Below, one piece after another: positions 47,431-56,436 of a DNA stretch of 64,000 bases (positions are counted from its first letter, which is position 1; each line of letters begins with the position of its first letter). Below the pieces are notes generated by a model. The model did not search any database. It had not been told where the DNA came from and worked only from the letters and a program-made list of their open reading frames with translations. Origin of the DNA: Salsipaludibacter sp963812245. Lineage in GTDB: Bacteria; Actinomycetota; Nitriliruptoria; Nitriliruptorales; Nitriliruptoraceae. The stretch lies in NCBI GenBank assembly GCA_963812245.1, contig CAWEUK010000002.1:372001-436000 (forward strand). The letters run 5' to 3'. Made by a program: the position numbers and the translations under genes.

Positions 47431-48405
47431 TCAGACGTTGCCCAGACCGGGGTGCGGAGTCGTCGGGATGACGCCCAGGCGCCCCGCCTGGAAGTCCTCG
47501 AACGCCGTGATCAGTTCCGCCCGGGTGTTCATCACGAACGGCCCGTGCCAGGCGACCGGCTCCCGGATGGGCTGTCCGCCCAGCACCAGCACGTCCATGC
47601 GCGGGGTGCGTGACTCCTGCGACTCGTCCGCCGTCAGCACGAGGCTGTCCCCGCTGCGACGGAAGGCCGCCAGTTGGCCGGTCTGGATCTTCGCGCGGCT
47701 CGTTCCGGCGGTCCCGTTGCCACCCAGCACGTAGGCCAGCGCATTGAAGCCGGGGTCCCAGGGCAGCCGCACCTCGGCACCCGCCTCGAGCGTGACGTGT
47801 GCCATGGTGATCGGGGTGAAGGTGATGCCCGGACCACTGTGGCCACCCAGGTCACCGGCGATCAGGCGGATCAGCGCGCCGCCGTCGTGCGACGTCAGCA
47901 ACTTCACCTCGCCGCCGCGGATGTCCTGGTAGCGCGGGTCCATCATCTTGTTGGCGGCGGGGAGGTTGACCCACAACTGGAAGCCGTGGAACAGGCCGCC
48001 GCTGACCACCAGTTCCTCCGGTGGGGCCTCGATGTGCAACAGGCCGGAGCCGGCCGTCATCCACTGGGTGTCGCCGTCGGTGATCATGCCGCCGCCACCG
48101 TTGGTGTCCTGGTGGCGGAAGGTGCCGTCCAGCAGGTAGGTCACGGTCTCGAAGCCACGGTGGGGATGCCACGACGTGCCCTTGGCCTCGCCGGGGGCGT
48201 ACTCGACCTCGCCCATCTGGTCGAGGTGGATGAACGGGTCGAGTTGGTCCATCGGGACGCCCTGGAAGGCGCGACGAACGGGGAACCCCTCGCCCTCGAA
48301 CCCACGGGGGGCGGTGGTGATGGTGGCGACGGCGCGGGCGTTGCCCGTGGGGTCGGCATCCACCCGTGGCAGGGTCAACAGGTCATCGACGGTGATGGCT
48401 GGCAT
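47431..48405 (-). CDS. Pirin-family protein
   Basis: This 324-residue bicupin has iron-binding residues in the first cupin: WHPHRGFETVTYLLDGTFRHQD (His-x-His) and SGLLHIEAPPEEL (His and Glu). The second cupin, VRLPWDPGFNALAYVLGG, lacks the ligands. Bacterial pirins can be quercetinases or redox-linked regulators of metabolic enzymes. It lies 108 bp beyond the end of the eight-gene LodA operon on the same strand and could be a distal member, but the wide gap suggests its own promoter. Confidence 0.9.
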   Translation of the reverse strand: MPAITVDDLLTLPRVDADPTGNARAVATITTAPRGFEGEGFPVRRAFQGVPMDQLDPFIHLDQMGEVEYAPGEAKGTSWHPHRGFETVTYLLDGTFRHQDTNGGGGMITDGDTQWMTAGSGLLHIEAPPEELVVSGGLFHGFQLWVNLPAANKMMDPRYQDIRGGEVKLLTSHDGGALIRLIAGDLGGHSGPGITFTPITMAHVTLEAGAEVRLPWDPGFNALAYVLGGNGTAGTSRAKIQTGQLAAFRRSGDSLVLTADESQESRTPRMDVLVLGGQPIREPVAWHGPFVMNTRAELITAFEDFQAGRLGVIPTTPHPGLGNV

Positions 48406-48513
48406 GGCGTCCTCCTGGGGCGGGCGGGGATCGGAATCGCGCTCTGCTCATGAGAAAGCCGTTGTGTCCGCAACTATTCCCGCGGTTCGCATCGGACTGG
48501 CAGCTCCCCACGG

Positions 48514-49248
48514 TCACGGCGAAGCAGGCGCGCCCCGCACCCGGTGGAGCGGGTAGTCCTCGCCGTAGAGTTGCCGTTCGGAGCGGCGGAGGCGGCTCTG
48601 GGTGGGGATGTAGCGGGCGATGAAGGCGCAGCGGCGCTCGGACGTCAGGTTCGGGCCCGATGAGTGCGGGGTGAAGCCGTCGTGGAAACTGCATCCTCCA
48701 CGCTGCATGGTCATGAACTCGGCGCAGCTCTCGTCCACCAGGTCGGGGCGGATGGCCTCGTCGAAGACATTGGCGTCCGCCGAGACCGACACGTGCTCGA
48801 GGGCACCTCCTCGGTGGTGGCGCGGCAGGAGCCGAAGCGCACCGTTGTCCTTGGTGACGTCGTCGATCGCCAGCCAGAACGTCGTGACGAGGGGGGGATC
48901 GAGCGGCCAGTAGGGCGCGTCCTGGTGCCATGGCACGGTGCGGCCCACCCGGGGAGGCTTGCACAGGATGCGGGTGTTGAACAGGGTGAGGTCGGGGCCG
49001 ATCAGCTGGGCGACACGGTCCACGATCTCTGGCCGCCCGGCCAGTTCGAGCAGCCATGGTTCGTCGAGGTGCGGATTGAGCATTCGCTCGCTGTCGACAC
49101 CGGCCGCTCGCCCGGCGAGCAGGTGCAGGATTCGCTCCCGGATGCGCTCGAACTCGTCAGCCGCGAAGACCGGGCCTCCACGCACGAACCCGTCACGCCG
49201 GTACGCGTGGCACTGGGCCGGGGTCAAGCGGTTCGTCGCGGTGGTCAT
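48514..49248 (-). CDS. Phytanoyl-CoA dioxygenase-family (PhyH) oxygenase
   Basis: A 244-residue Fe(II)/2-oxoglutarate-dependent oxygenase. The metal ligands are the H-x-D of TVPWHQDAPYWPLD and the distal His in GFTPHSSGPNLTSERRCAFIARYIP, with the Arg of that segment binding 2-oxoglutarate. Phe/Arg-rich starts such as CHAYRRDGFVRGGPVF are typical. Bacterial members hydroxylate or halogenate amino-acid and natural-product scaffolds. It is the eighth and last gene of the coupled operon (ATG overlapping the methyltransferase stop, ATGA), so it probably hydroxylates the pathway product. Confidence 0.88.
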   Translation of the reverse strand: MTTATNRLTPAQCHAYRRDGFVRGGPVFAADEFERIRERILHLLAGRAAGVDSERMLNPHLDEPWLLELAGRPEIVDRVAQLIGPDLTLFNTRILCKPPRVGRTVPWHQDAPYWPLDPPLVTTFWLAIDDVTKDNGALRLLPRHHRGGALEHVSVSADANVFDEAIRPDLVDESCAEFMTMQRGGCSFHDGFTPHSSGPNLTSERRCAFIARYIPTQSRLRRSERQLYGEDYPLHRVRGAPASP

Positions 49249-50003
49249 TCGATGGTCAGGTAGGCGTTGACGCCGCTGTAGCGGTTCCGGGTCAGGCGAT
49301 GGCGATCAAGTCCCAGCGCCTCCTTGAGCGCCAGGGTCTCGCCCGGGAAGTCTCGCAGGTTGAGCTCGTCGAAGCCCAGGACCGAGCCTCTGGTGAGGTG
49401 GCCGCGGAGCGCCTCGAGGCACCGGAGCGTCGGCTCGTAGATGTCGAGGTCGAAGTAGGCGAAGGCGACGATGGTGTGGGGATTTCGTTCCAGGTAGGCC
49501 GGCAGTTCGACGGCAGCGTCGCCAATGACCAACTCGTGCTTGCGGATGTGGGGTCGGGGACCTTCCTGCTCGTGGTAGTCGAGCACGGCGTCGAGGTACT
49601 CGGCATAGTTGTCGGTCACCCCGTAGGCGCCGGGTTGCATGATCTCGTCGGCCCCGTCCTTGGGGTGTACGGATGGGAATCCGGCGAACGTGTCGAAGCC
49701 GATGATCTTGCGGTTGTGGTTGAACGGCTCGTAGATCGATCGCAGCGACGAGAGCAGCGCCAGGTTCTGGCCCCAGCGAACACCGAGCTCCATGACCACG
49801 CCCGGGACGTCGACGATCTGCCGGTACAGGCTGTCGATGAACAGGATCCTCGACAGGTCCTGCCACTTGACGAACAGGCCCAGGTTCTTGAGTTGCTCCA
49901 GGCGCGGGATGGGGCAGGCGTCGAAGACATCGGCGAAGTCCGCCCGCACTGCCTGTTCGTGGGTGGACGAGATGTCCTTGATCCGAATCTCGGGATCGCT
50001 CAT
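49245..50003 (-). CDS. TylF/macrocin O-methyltransferase-like SAM-dependent methyltransferase
   Basis: This 252-residue class I methyltransferase has SAM motif I VVMELGVRWGQNLALL, followed by GFDTFAGFPSVHPKDG (the TylF family's FDTFxGFP), and a metal-type FAYFDLDIYEPTLRCLEAL with VLGFDELN. In the TylF group a divalent metal activates a hydroxyl, and some members sit in sugar or peptide antibiotic clusters. It is the seventh operon gene; its ATG overlaps the preceding ligase stop (ATGA). A hydroxyl made by another enzyme of the operon would be a plausible acceptor. Confidence 0.85.
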   Translation of the reverse strand: MSDPEIRIKDISSTHEQAVRADFADVFDACPIPRLEQLKNLGLFVKWQDLSRILFIDSLYRQIVDVPGVVMELGVRWGQNLALLSSLRSIYEPFNHNRKIIGFDTFAGFPSVHPKDGADEIMQPGAYGVTDNYAEYLDAVLDYHEQEGPRPHIRKHELVIGDAAVELPAYLERNPHTIVAFAYFDLDIYEPTLRCLEALRGHLTRGSVLGFDELNLRDFPGETLALKEALGLDRHRLTRNRYSGVNAYLTIE

Positions 50004-51310
50004 CTGGTCGGGCCGATCGTGTCCGCCGTGGTGGCTCGCACGGTCTGCGCCGCGCCGTCGGTCTGCGCGTCGCTGTCGATCTGCGTCGCACGGTGGGGTT
50101 GTGTCGCACGGTCGGGTTCGGGGGCGTTGCGGGTGAGCGCGCGCAGGCGCTGTGGCATCGACCAGACGTACGAGAAGCCCTCGCCGAGGCGGTGTTCGAA
50201 GCGGTCCCGGTGGTCGTGCGCGCTCAGGGAGTGGCTGTACAGCGCGTGTGGCGAGGTCCGGCTGACGATCGTGGCACTGCCCTTGTACAGCTCCAGTGCG
50301 ACCGTGCCGGTCACAAATCTCTGGGTCGCGTCGACGAACGCGTCCAGCGCCTCCCGCAGCGGGGAGAACCACAGCCCGTAGTAGACGAGTTCTGCATACC
50401 TGCGACTGACCTCGGCCTTGTGGTGCAGGGTGTCGCGGTCGATCACGAGGCTCTCGAGTTCGCGGTGGGCGAGGTGGAGCAGCGTGCCCGCCGGGCTCTC
50501 GTAGATGGCCCGCGACTTGATCCCCAACAGGCTGTTCTCGACCATGTCGATCCGCCCGATGCCGTGGCCGCCGGCCACCGGATTGAGCCGGCTGACAAGG
50601 CTCACCGGATCGAGGGTGTCGCCGTCGAGGGCGACTGGCACGCCAGCCTCGAAGCCGAGTGTGACGCGCCGTGGGGTGTCGGGCGCATCGCGAGGGCTGA
50701 CCGTCAACTGGAACACCTGCTCGTCGGGCGTCCACGCCGGATCGTCCAACGGTCCACACTCGGTGCTGGTGCCCCAGATGCTCCCGTCCATGCTGAACGG
50801 ATGCTCCTCGGTCGCGTCGACCTCGATGCCGTGGCGGCGGGCGTAGGCGATCTCGTCGGCGCGCGAGCCCAACTCCCACTCCATGGCCGGGCCGATGACG
50901 CGCATCTGGGGATCGTGCGCCACCGCCGCTGCATAGAAGCGGACCTGGTCGTTGCCCTTGCCAGTGGATCCGTGGGCAACCGCCGTGGCCCCCTCGGCGT
51001 GCGCGATCTCCACCACCCGCTTGCCGATGAGCGGTCGGTCCAACGGTGCCGCCATCAGGTACCGGTCCTCGTAGGCCGCGCCGGCCTTGAGCGCCTTGAA
51101 CACGTAGTCGCGCAGGTAGGTCTCGCGCACGTCCTCGACGATGACCTTCACGGCACCTGCCGCGCGAGCCCTGCGTGCCACCTGGTCCAGGTCATCGACC
51201 TGGCCCAGCCCGGCGCAGTAGGCGATCACCTCCGCGTCGTAGTGCTCGCGCAGCCACGGAAGTGCGACGGACGTGTCCAGTCCGCCCGAGTACGCCAACA
51301 CGATCTTCAT
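50000..51310 (-). CDS. Argininosuccinate-synthase-like ligase with altered citrulline site
   Basis: The protein is 436 residues, about 35 longer than usual ArgG owing to a repetitive Thr/Ala/Gln C-terminal tail. The ATP site (AYSGGLDTS, residues 6-14) and the aspartate site (HGSTGKGNDQVRF, residues 113-125) are intact. The citrulline-binding segment, normally Y-L-x-G-T-S-x-A-R-P, reads Y-L-M-A-A-P-L-D-R-P (residues 84-93), so the citrulline-contacting Ser is Pro89. The other citrulline contacts (PFSMD, WGTS, IYESPAGT) remain. No argH or other arginine gene is near. I read it as joining aspartate to a citrulline-like substrate made in this pathway; plain ArgG is the alternative. It is the sixth operon gene. 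Confidence 0.85.
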   Translation of the reverse strand: MKIVLAYSGGLDTSVALPWLREHYDAEVIAYCAGLGQVDDLDQVARRARAAGAVKVIVEDVRETYLRDYVFKALKAGAAYEDRYLMAAPLDRPLIGKRVVEIAHAEGATAVAHGSTGKGNDQVRFYAAAVAHDPQMRVIGPAMEWELGSRADEIAYARRHGIEVDATEEHPFSMDGSIWGTSTECGPLDDPAWTPDEQVFQLTVSPRDAPDTPRRVTLGFEAGVPVALDGDTLDPVSLVSRLNPVAGGHGIGRIDMVENSLLGIKSRAIYESPAGTLLHLAHRELESLVIDRDTLHHKAEVSRRYAELVYYGLWFSPLREALDAFVDATQRFVTGTVALELYKGSATIVSRTSPHALYSHSLSAHDHRDRFEHRLGEGFSYVWSMPQRLRALTRNAPEPDRATQPHRATQIDSDAQTDGAAQTVRATTADTIGPTR

Positions 51311-52278
51311 GGGGGATCTCCTTGGGGAATCGAGCCTGACTGGCCGAGATACTCACCCATGCGTCGGAAGTACTGCGTCGCCGACATGGCCTCGCCGCCG
51401 TCGGGCTGCACCGTTTCGAGCACCAACCCCTGGGGCCGACCGGTCGGTCCCGGCCCGCACAGCACCACGACGCCGTCTGCCACGCGGCGGAAGACCCTGC
51501 CCGGCGTGCCGCAGTAGGCACGGTCGGGCAGCGACGCCCGCCGGATGCCCAGGCGTGTCCCGTTGTGGAAGGTGTAGGCGTTGGGATAGGGGTCGGACTG
51601 CGCGCGGACCAGGTTGTAGATCGCCAGCGGGGGCTGGGACCAGTCGATGCGGCTGTCGCGTTCCGACCGCTTGTGGAAGAAGGTTGCCCGGCTGGTGTCC
51701 TGCGGCGCGGGCAGAAAGTCCGGGTCGGCGACGCGGTCGAGTGCCTCCAGCGTCACCGGTGCCAGCAGGTCGAACACGCGCTCGACCACGTCGGTGGCAG
51801 TGTCGGTGAACGCGATCGGGAGTCGCCGCTGCACCAGGATGTCGCCAAGGTCGAAGTCCTCGCTCATGCAGTGCGCGGTGAGCCCGGTCTCGTCCTCACC
51901 GCAGATGATTGCCCAGTTGATCGGTGCGAACCCGCCGTATCGGGGCAGCAGGGCATCGTGGATGTTGATCCCGCCGCAACGCGCCAGGTCGAGCACCTCC
52001 GGCGCGACCCATGTTCGCCAGTCGGAACACACGATCACGTCTGCCCCGACGTCGGCGATCCGCGCCTTGACGTCGTCACCGTTGGCGCTGTGGGCGGTGA
52101 TCAGCTCGATGTTCTCACCGGTGGCAAGGTCGGCGACGGAGTCGGCCCAGATGGCCTCGTACGGGTGTTGGCTCTGGGGGTGGGTGATCACGAGTGGCAC
52201 GCTGTGGCGCGGTGATTCGAGCAGTGCCCGCAGGCTGGCATGGCCCCAGGTCTGGAATCCCAGGAAGACAACCCTCAT
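51307..52278 (-). CDS. Formyltransferase (Fmt/ArnA-like)
   Basis: A 323-residue 10-formyl-THF-dependent formyltransferase. The catalytic N-x-H motif lies in GGINIHDALLPRYGGFAPINWAII and the Asp in GLTAHCMSEDFDLGDILVQRR; a C-terminal OB-like part follows (LGIRRASLPDRAYCGTPGRVFRRV). Start MRVVFLGFQTWGHASLRALLES is family-like. Related enzymes formylate Met-tRNA, UDP-4-amino-sugars or natural-product amines. Placement in this operon argues against tRNA as substrate, so N-formylation of an amino intermediate is likely. Overlaps both neighbours by 4 bp. Confidence 0.87.
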   Translation of the reverse strand: MRVVFLGFQTWGHASLRALLESPRHSVPLVITHPQSQHPYEAIWADSVADLATGENIELITAHSANGDDVKARIADVGADVIVCSDWRTWVAPEVLDLARCGGINIHDALLPRYGGFAPINWAIICGEDETGLTAHCMSEDFDLGDILVQRRLPIAFTDTATDVVERVFDLLAPVTLEALDRVADPDFLPAPQDTSRATFFHKRSERDSRIDWSQPPLAIYNLVRAQSDPYPNAYTFHNGTRLGIRRASLPDRAYCGTPGRVFRRVADGVVVLCGPGPTGRPQGLVLETVQPDGGEAMSATQYFRRMGEYLGQSGSIPQGDPP

Positions 52279-53567
52279 GTCATCGCCCCCCGGACCGAGG
52301 CGGTGGTGACCGATTCATCGGTCCAGGGTGGAGCTGCCACCTGGTCACGCAACACCGCGGACGGACTGCCCCGGTGGCGCATCACCCACATCGTTCCGTC
52401 ATCCTCGATGGCGACCTCGGCCGGGGTCGGGTGGGCAGAGAAGCCCATCAGGCTGTGGCTGAACCCGTAGGCCCCGCAGGCGCGAAAGGCCAGACAGTCG
52501 CCGACCGCGATGGTCGGCAGCTCGATGTCCTCGACCAGCACGTCATCGCCTGACAACAGCGGGCCAGCGATGGTGACCATGCTGCGGGGCCCGTTCCCGG
52601 CCAGGACCTCGACCTGGCGATTGGCGTGCGTCATGTTCGGCCGGTAGAGGTGATGGATGCCCCCGTCGACGATGACGTGTCGGCGCGTCGACGATGTCTT
52701 GACATCGAGTGTGGTCACGACGAACGCGCCCTGCTCAGCCACCAGAAATCGTCCCGGCTCGATCAGGAATCGCCAGTCCGTCGGCACGTCAGCGGTGAGC
52801 CGTCCCAGGCCGTCGGCATAGCGCGGGAGGTCGAAGGGGCGGTCATCGGACGAGTACGCCACGCCCATGCCGCCGCCCAGGTCCACGACCGAAATCGGCA
52901 GCCCACGTGAAGCCAGTTCCTGCGCGATCTCGATGGTCCGTCGGTTGATCGCAAGGAGCCGCTCCGCATCGACGACGCACGATTCGGCGTAGACGTGGAT
53001 GCCCTCGAGCCGCAGGGCTGGCATGCCGGCAACGTCGGCCAGCGTCGCGGCCGCGGCTGCCTCGTCGATGCCGAACTTGTGCCCGGTGGCGGCGACGACC
53101 AGGCCGTCGCCCGATGGCAGCGACCGCGGGGCGATCCGCGCCAGCACGGGTTGTCGCACGCGGAGCTCGGCCGCGATCGCGTTCAGCCGTCGTGCTTCGC
53201 CGATCGACTCGACGACGATCCAGCGCACGCCCCTGGTGACGGCCTCGTGCAGTTCACGGTCGGACTTGCCAGGTCCGGTGAACAGGGTGTGGCCTGCATC
53301 GAAGCCGGCCGCTGCGGCGATCGCCAGTTCCCCCAGCGAGCAGACGTCGACGCCGCAGCCCAGTGCGGCGAGCCTGGTGCCCACCGCCAGGCTGCCGTTG
53401 GCCTTGAGCGCATAGTGGACCGTGAATCGTGGGGGCAGCACGTCCGCCAGCGCCTGGTAGCGCGCCGCCACGCCGCCCAGGTCGTACACGTACAGCGGCG
53501 TGCCGAACCGTTGGGCGGCGGCGCGCAATGCCAGTGGACGCAACCTGGTGGACGTGTCGGCACTCAC
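52275..53567 (-). CDS. Fold-type III PLP decarboxylase-like enzyme lacking the catalytic Cys
   Basis: A 430-residue enzyme related to diaminopimelate/ornithine decarboxylases. The PLP lysine is K55 in HYALKANGSL; phosphate-binding VVDLGGGMGVAY and EPGRFLVAEQG are present. The G-P-x-C segment that supplies the proton-donating Cys from the partner subunit reads GPLLSGDD (residues 335-342), with Leu338 where Cys is expected. In ornithine decarboxylase, loss of this Cys diverts decarboxylation toward transamination, so the activity may be unusual. The GTG overlaps the aldehyde dehydrogenase stop. Fourth operon gene; substrate unknown. Confidence 0.86.
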   Translation of the reverse strand: MSADTSTRLRPLALRAAAQRFGTPLYVYDLGGVAARYQALADVLPPRFTVHYALKANGSLAVGTRLAALGCGVDVCSLGELAIAAAAGFDAGHTLFTGPGKSDRELHEAVTRGVRWIVVESIGEARRLNAIAAELRVRQPVLARIAPRSLPSGDGLVVAATGHKFGIDEAAAAATLADVAGMPALRLEGIHVYAESCVVDAERLLAINRRTIEIAQELASRGLPISVVDLGGGMGVAYSSDDRPFDLPRYADGLGRLTADVPTDWRFLIEPGRFLVAEQGAFVVTTLDVKTSSTRRHVIVDGGIHHLYRPNMTHANRQVEVLAGNGPRSMVTIAGPLLSGDDVLVEDIELPTIAVGDCLAFRACGAYGFSHSLMGFSAHPTPAEVAIEDDGTMWVMRHRGSPSAVLRDQVAAPPWTDESVTTASVRGAMT

Positions 53568-55081
53568 GTGAGGTCCACCCAGGTGACCTTGACCTCACCG
53601 TAGGCGTCCAGGGCTGCCATCGACTTGTCCCGGGCCGATCCGGTTTCCCCGAAGCCGCCGAAGGGCGCTGACAGGTCGTGCTTGTCGAAGCTGTTGATCC
53701 AGACGACGCCCGCACGCAGTTGCGCAGCGACGCGATGCGCTCGGCCGATGTCGCGGCTCCAGACGGCTGCGGCCAGGCCGTATCGCGTGTCGTTGGCCAG
53801 TCTGACGGCGTCCGCCTCGTCATTGGCATCAATGATCGCAAGCACCGGCCCGAACACCTCCTCCTGCGCGATCGTCATGTGCTGTTCGACCCGGTCGAGC
53901 ACTGCCGGTGTGATGAAGCTTCCCCCGCTGTCCGTGCGCGTCCGGTGCCCGCCCAGGAGCCGCCGCGCCCCTTCCGCCTCGGCACCTGCCACGTGGTGGA
54001 GGATGCGATCGAGCTGGGGCGGGTCGATGATGGCACCGAGCTCGGTCGCCGGATCGAGTGGGTCGCCGGGTTCCAACGCCCGGGCGCGCTCGAGGACCCG
54101 CTCGACCAACTCGTCTCGCACCGGCGCCTCGACGATCAGTCGAGAGCCCGCGTTGCAGACCTGGCCCTGGTTGAAGAAGATGCCGCGACACACCGCCGCG
54201 GCGACTCGGTCGAGATCACCGCAGTCGGCCAGGACGACCTGGGGGGACTTGCCGCCGCACTCGAGCGTCACACGCTTGAGATTTGACGCCGCAGCGGCGG
54301 TCAGGATGCTGCGGCCGGTGGCGGCCGAACCCGTGAACGCCACCATGTCCACGTCGGCATGCCGCCCAAGTGCCGCTCCGGCGCCCTCGCCCGTGCCCGG
54401 CACCACGTTCAGGACGCCGTCCGGCAGGCCGGCTTCGGTCGCCAGTTCGGCCAGCCGCAGGGCGGACAGGGGTGACTGCTCGGCCGGCTTCACGACGACG
54501 CAGTTGCCGGCAGCGAGCGCCGGCGCGACCTTCCAGCAGGTGATGAGCAATGGGAAGTTCCATGGCACGATCGCGGCAACGACCCCGATCGGCTCACGGG
54601 TGATCGTCGTGAGGGCATCGGGCCCAAGGGGAGCCACCAGGCCGTAGCGCTTGTCGATCGCCTCCCCGTACCAGGCCAGGCACCGCGCCGCCGCCGGGAC
54701 GTCCACGGTCAGGCTGTCGGTGATCGGCTTGCCGACGTCGAGCGTTTCGAGCAGGGCGATCTCGTCGAGGTGGGCCTCGACCAGGTCGGCCATGCGGCGC
54801 AGCACCTGCTTGCGCGCGGCCGGTGGGGTCCGGGGCCAGGGCCCGTACTCGAAGGCCTGTCGGGCGGCTGCGACGGCCCGGTCCACGTCCGCGGTCCCGC
54901 AGGCAGGCAGCGACGCCAGTCGACGGCCGGTCGCGGGGTCGATGTCGTCGAAGGTGTCCGCGGTGGCGGCGTCGACATGTCGCCCGTTGATGAACGGTCG
55001 CGGGTCGATGCTCATGGAGGCCGCACGACCATGCCAGGTCGAAGCCGGTGCGCTGATCGCGTCATGCACCGGTGGCGTCAT
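53564..55081 (-). CDS. NAD(P)-dependent aldehyde dehydrogenase
   Basis: This 505-residue enzyme oxidises an aldehyde to the acid. Key residues are seen in VPWNFPLLITCWKVAPALAAGN, VVKPAEQSPLSAL, FTGSAATGRSI (cofactor binding), the general-base Glu in TLECGGKSPQVVL, and the nucleophile Cys in FNQGQVCNAGSRL. The ATG at 55081 overlaps the flavoprotein stop (ATGA); an inner ATG at 55015 (MSIDPRPFINGRHV) gives the commoner family start. Following a LodA-type oxidase, which turns an amine into an aldehyde, it is the natural next step. Third operon gene. Confidence 0.92.
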   Translation of the reverse strand: MTPPVHDAISAPASTWHGRAASMSIDPRPFINGRHVDAATADTFDDIDPATGRRLASLPACGTADVDRAVAAARQAFEYGPWPRTPPAARKQVLRRMADLVEAHLDEIALLETLDVGKPITDSLTVDVPAAARCLAWYGEAIDKRYGLVAPLGPDALTTITREPIGVVAAIVPWNFPLLITCWKVAPALAAGNCVVVKPAEQSPLSALRLAELATEAGLPDGVLNVVPGTGEGAGAALGRHADVDMVAFTGSAATGRSILTAAAASNLKRVTLECGGKSPQVVLADCGDLDRVAAAVCRGIFFNQGQVCNAGSRLIVEAPVRDELVERVLERARALEPGDPLDPATELGAIIDPPQLDRILHHVAGAEAEGARRLLGGHRTRTDSGGSFITPAVLDRVEQHMTIAQEEVFGPVLAIIDANDEADAVRLANDTRYGLAAAVWSRDIGRAHRVAAQLRAGVVWINSFDKHDLSAPFGGFGETGSARDKSMAALDAYGEVKVTWVDLT

Positions 55082-56436
55082 CGCGTGGCGCCGAGTGCGA
55101 CCAGGTCCTGCATCCCGAGGATGATCCGTTGGTCCGGGATCTCCGGATGGGCGGTCGCGAAGGACTGGACGATCTCGTGGGCCCGTCGTCCGGGGACGAA
55201 GCTGGCATGCAACTGACGCGACAGTCGTGCTGGCAGGTGGATCGTGTCCTCGTACGCGATGTCCCAGCCGGCCGCGTCCTGCTCGAAGACGGTCTCCGGT
55301 TCCAACGTGATCGGCGTCCGGCGACGCGCCCAGAACGGGGCGTCGGGCCACCGAGCCTCTCGCTGGTAGTACTGCCAGTGTGTGCGGAGGTACCGCGCGA
55401 AGTCGTCCTGCACGGCCTGTTGGTACGCCGCCAGCGCCTGCCCACCGGAGAAGAGCGCGTCGGCTGCGACCAACCCGCCCTGGGTGCCGCTGCCCATCGC
55501 GTGCGGGATGCCCATGGACGACAGCGGATCGTGGGAGGCGGCAGCGTCGCCCACCGCCACCCACCCGTCGCCACCGACCTGGCGCAGGCACGCCGTGGCG
55601 GCCGAGAACGTCTTCGGGGGCCCATCGAGCCGAACGCCAGCCAGGCGCTCGCGGGTCAGGGGCATGCCGTCGACGAGTCCGTCCCAGCCCCGCGTGCGCG
55701 CGGCACCCGACTGCCGCACCAGGTCGACGTCGCTCATCAGCACGGCCGACACCTTGTTGCCGGGCACCGGTGTCGTGTACCACCAGCCGTACTCGCAGGC
55801 CTCGACCTGGACCATCGAGTCCAGCTTCACACCCCTCGGGAGGGTGCCCACGCGGGCGACGCCCACCAACCGGTCATGGGTCGTGCGTGGGATGCCGAGG
55901 TGTCGCGCCAGCCGTCCGCTGCGACCGGTCGCGTCGATGAGGAAGCGGCAATGAAGCTCGCGCTCGTGTCCTCCGGTTTCGCAGACCCGAACAGTCCAGC
56001 CGTTGGGAACGCGTTCGCAGCCGATGAACCGGGTTCGGGCGAGCAGTCGGCCGCCACGCGCCCGGAAGGCCTCGGCCAGCAGGCGATCGAGTCGGACCCG
56101 GTCGAGCGTCCATCCCGTGCCGTGGAGCGTGAACAGGTAGTCCAGGGATCGCGGAACCGGCGAACCCCATGTCGCCTCGCTGCCGAAGGACTCGAGCGCC
56201 TGCTCCCGGTGGAATGCCTCCCACACGTCCAGGTACTCGAGCAGTGGCCGGATGCCCGGCGTGAGGGACTCGCCGACGCGGGGCGACGAGTAGCCGGAAG
56301 CCTCCACCAGGCCGACCGCGACGCCGTCGCGCTTCAGGAGTGTCAACCCCGCGCTCGTTCCCCCGGGCCCGCCGCCCAGGATGACGACTTCGAAGTCGTC
56401 GTGCCGGCTGTTGCCGAGTGCCACGCCCAAGGTCAC
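55078..56436 (-). CDS. LodB-like FAD-dependent flavoprotein (quinone-cofactor maturation)
   Basis: A 452-residue flavoprotein of the halogenase/PHBH-like superfamily. It has FAD-binding VVILGGGPGGTSAGLTLLKR near the N-terminus, YSSPRVGESLTPGIRPLLEYL, FLIDATGRSGRLARHLG, and the second FAD motif GWVAVGDAAASHDPLSSMGIPHAMGSG. Partners of LodA and GoxA oxidases (LodB, GoxB) have this fold and are needed to build the cysteine-tryptophylquinone cofactor. The GTG at 56436 overlaps the LodA-like stop by 4 bp (GTGA), which fits an obligate pair. No Trp-halogenase WxWxIP motif is seen. Confidence 0.87.
   Translation of the reverse strand: MTLGVALGNSRHDDFEVVILGGGPGGTSAGLTLLKRDGVAVGLVEASGYSSPRVGESLTPGIRPLLEYLDVWEAFHREQALESFGSEATWGSPVPRSLDYLFTLHGTGWTLDRVRLDRLLAEAFRARGGRLLARTRFIGCERVPNGWTVRVCETGGHERELHCRFLIDATGRSGRLARHLGIPRTTHDRLVGVARVGTLPRGVKLDSMVQVEACEYGWWYTTPVPGNKVSAVLMSDVDLVRQSGAARTRGWDGLVDGMPLTRERLAGVRLDGPPKTFSAATACLRQVGGDGWVAVGDAAASHDPLSSMGIPHAMGSGTQGGLVAADALFSGGQALAAYQQAVQDDFARYLRTHWQYYQREARWPDAPFWARRRTPITLEPETVFEQDAAGWDIAYEDTIHLPARLSRQLHASFVPGRRAHEIVQSFATAHPEIPDQRIILGMQDLVALGATR

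Noticed and set aside
50000..51310. Ordinary arginine-biosynthesis argG
   Set aside because: Not excluded, but the operon context, the changed citrulline segment and absence of any other arg gene make it the weaker reading; kept as an alternative in the entry.
55078..56436. Flavin-dependent tryptophan halogenase
   Set aside because: It shares the FAD fold, but the halogenase WxWxIP motif is not seen and the tight coupling to a LodA-like gene fits a LodB-type maturation flavoprotein.
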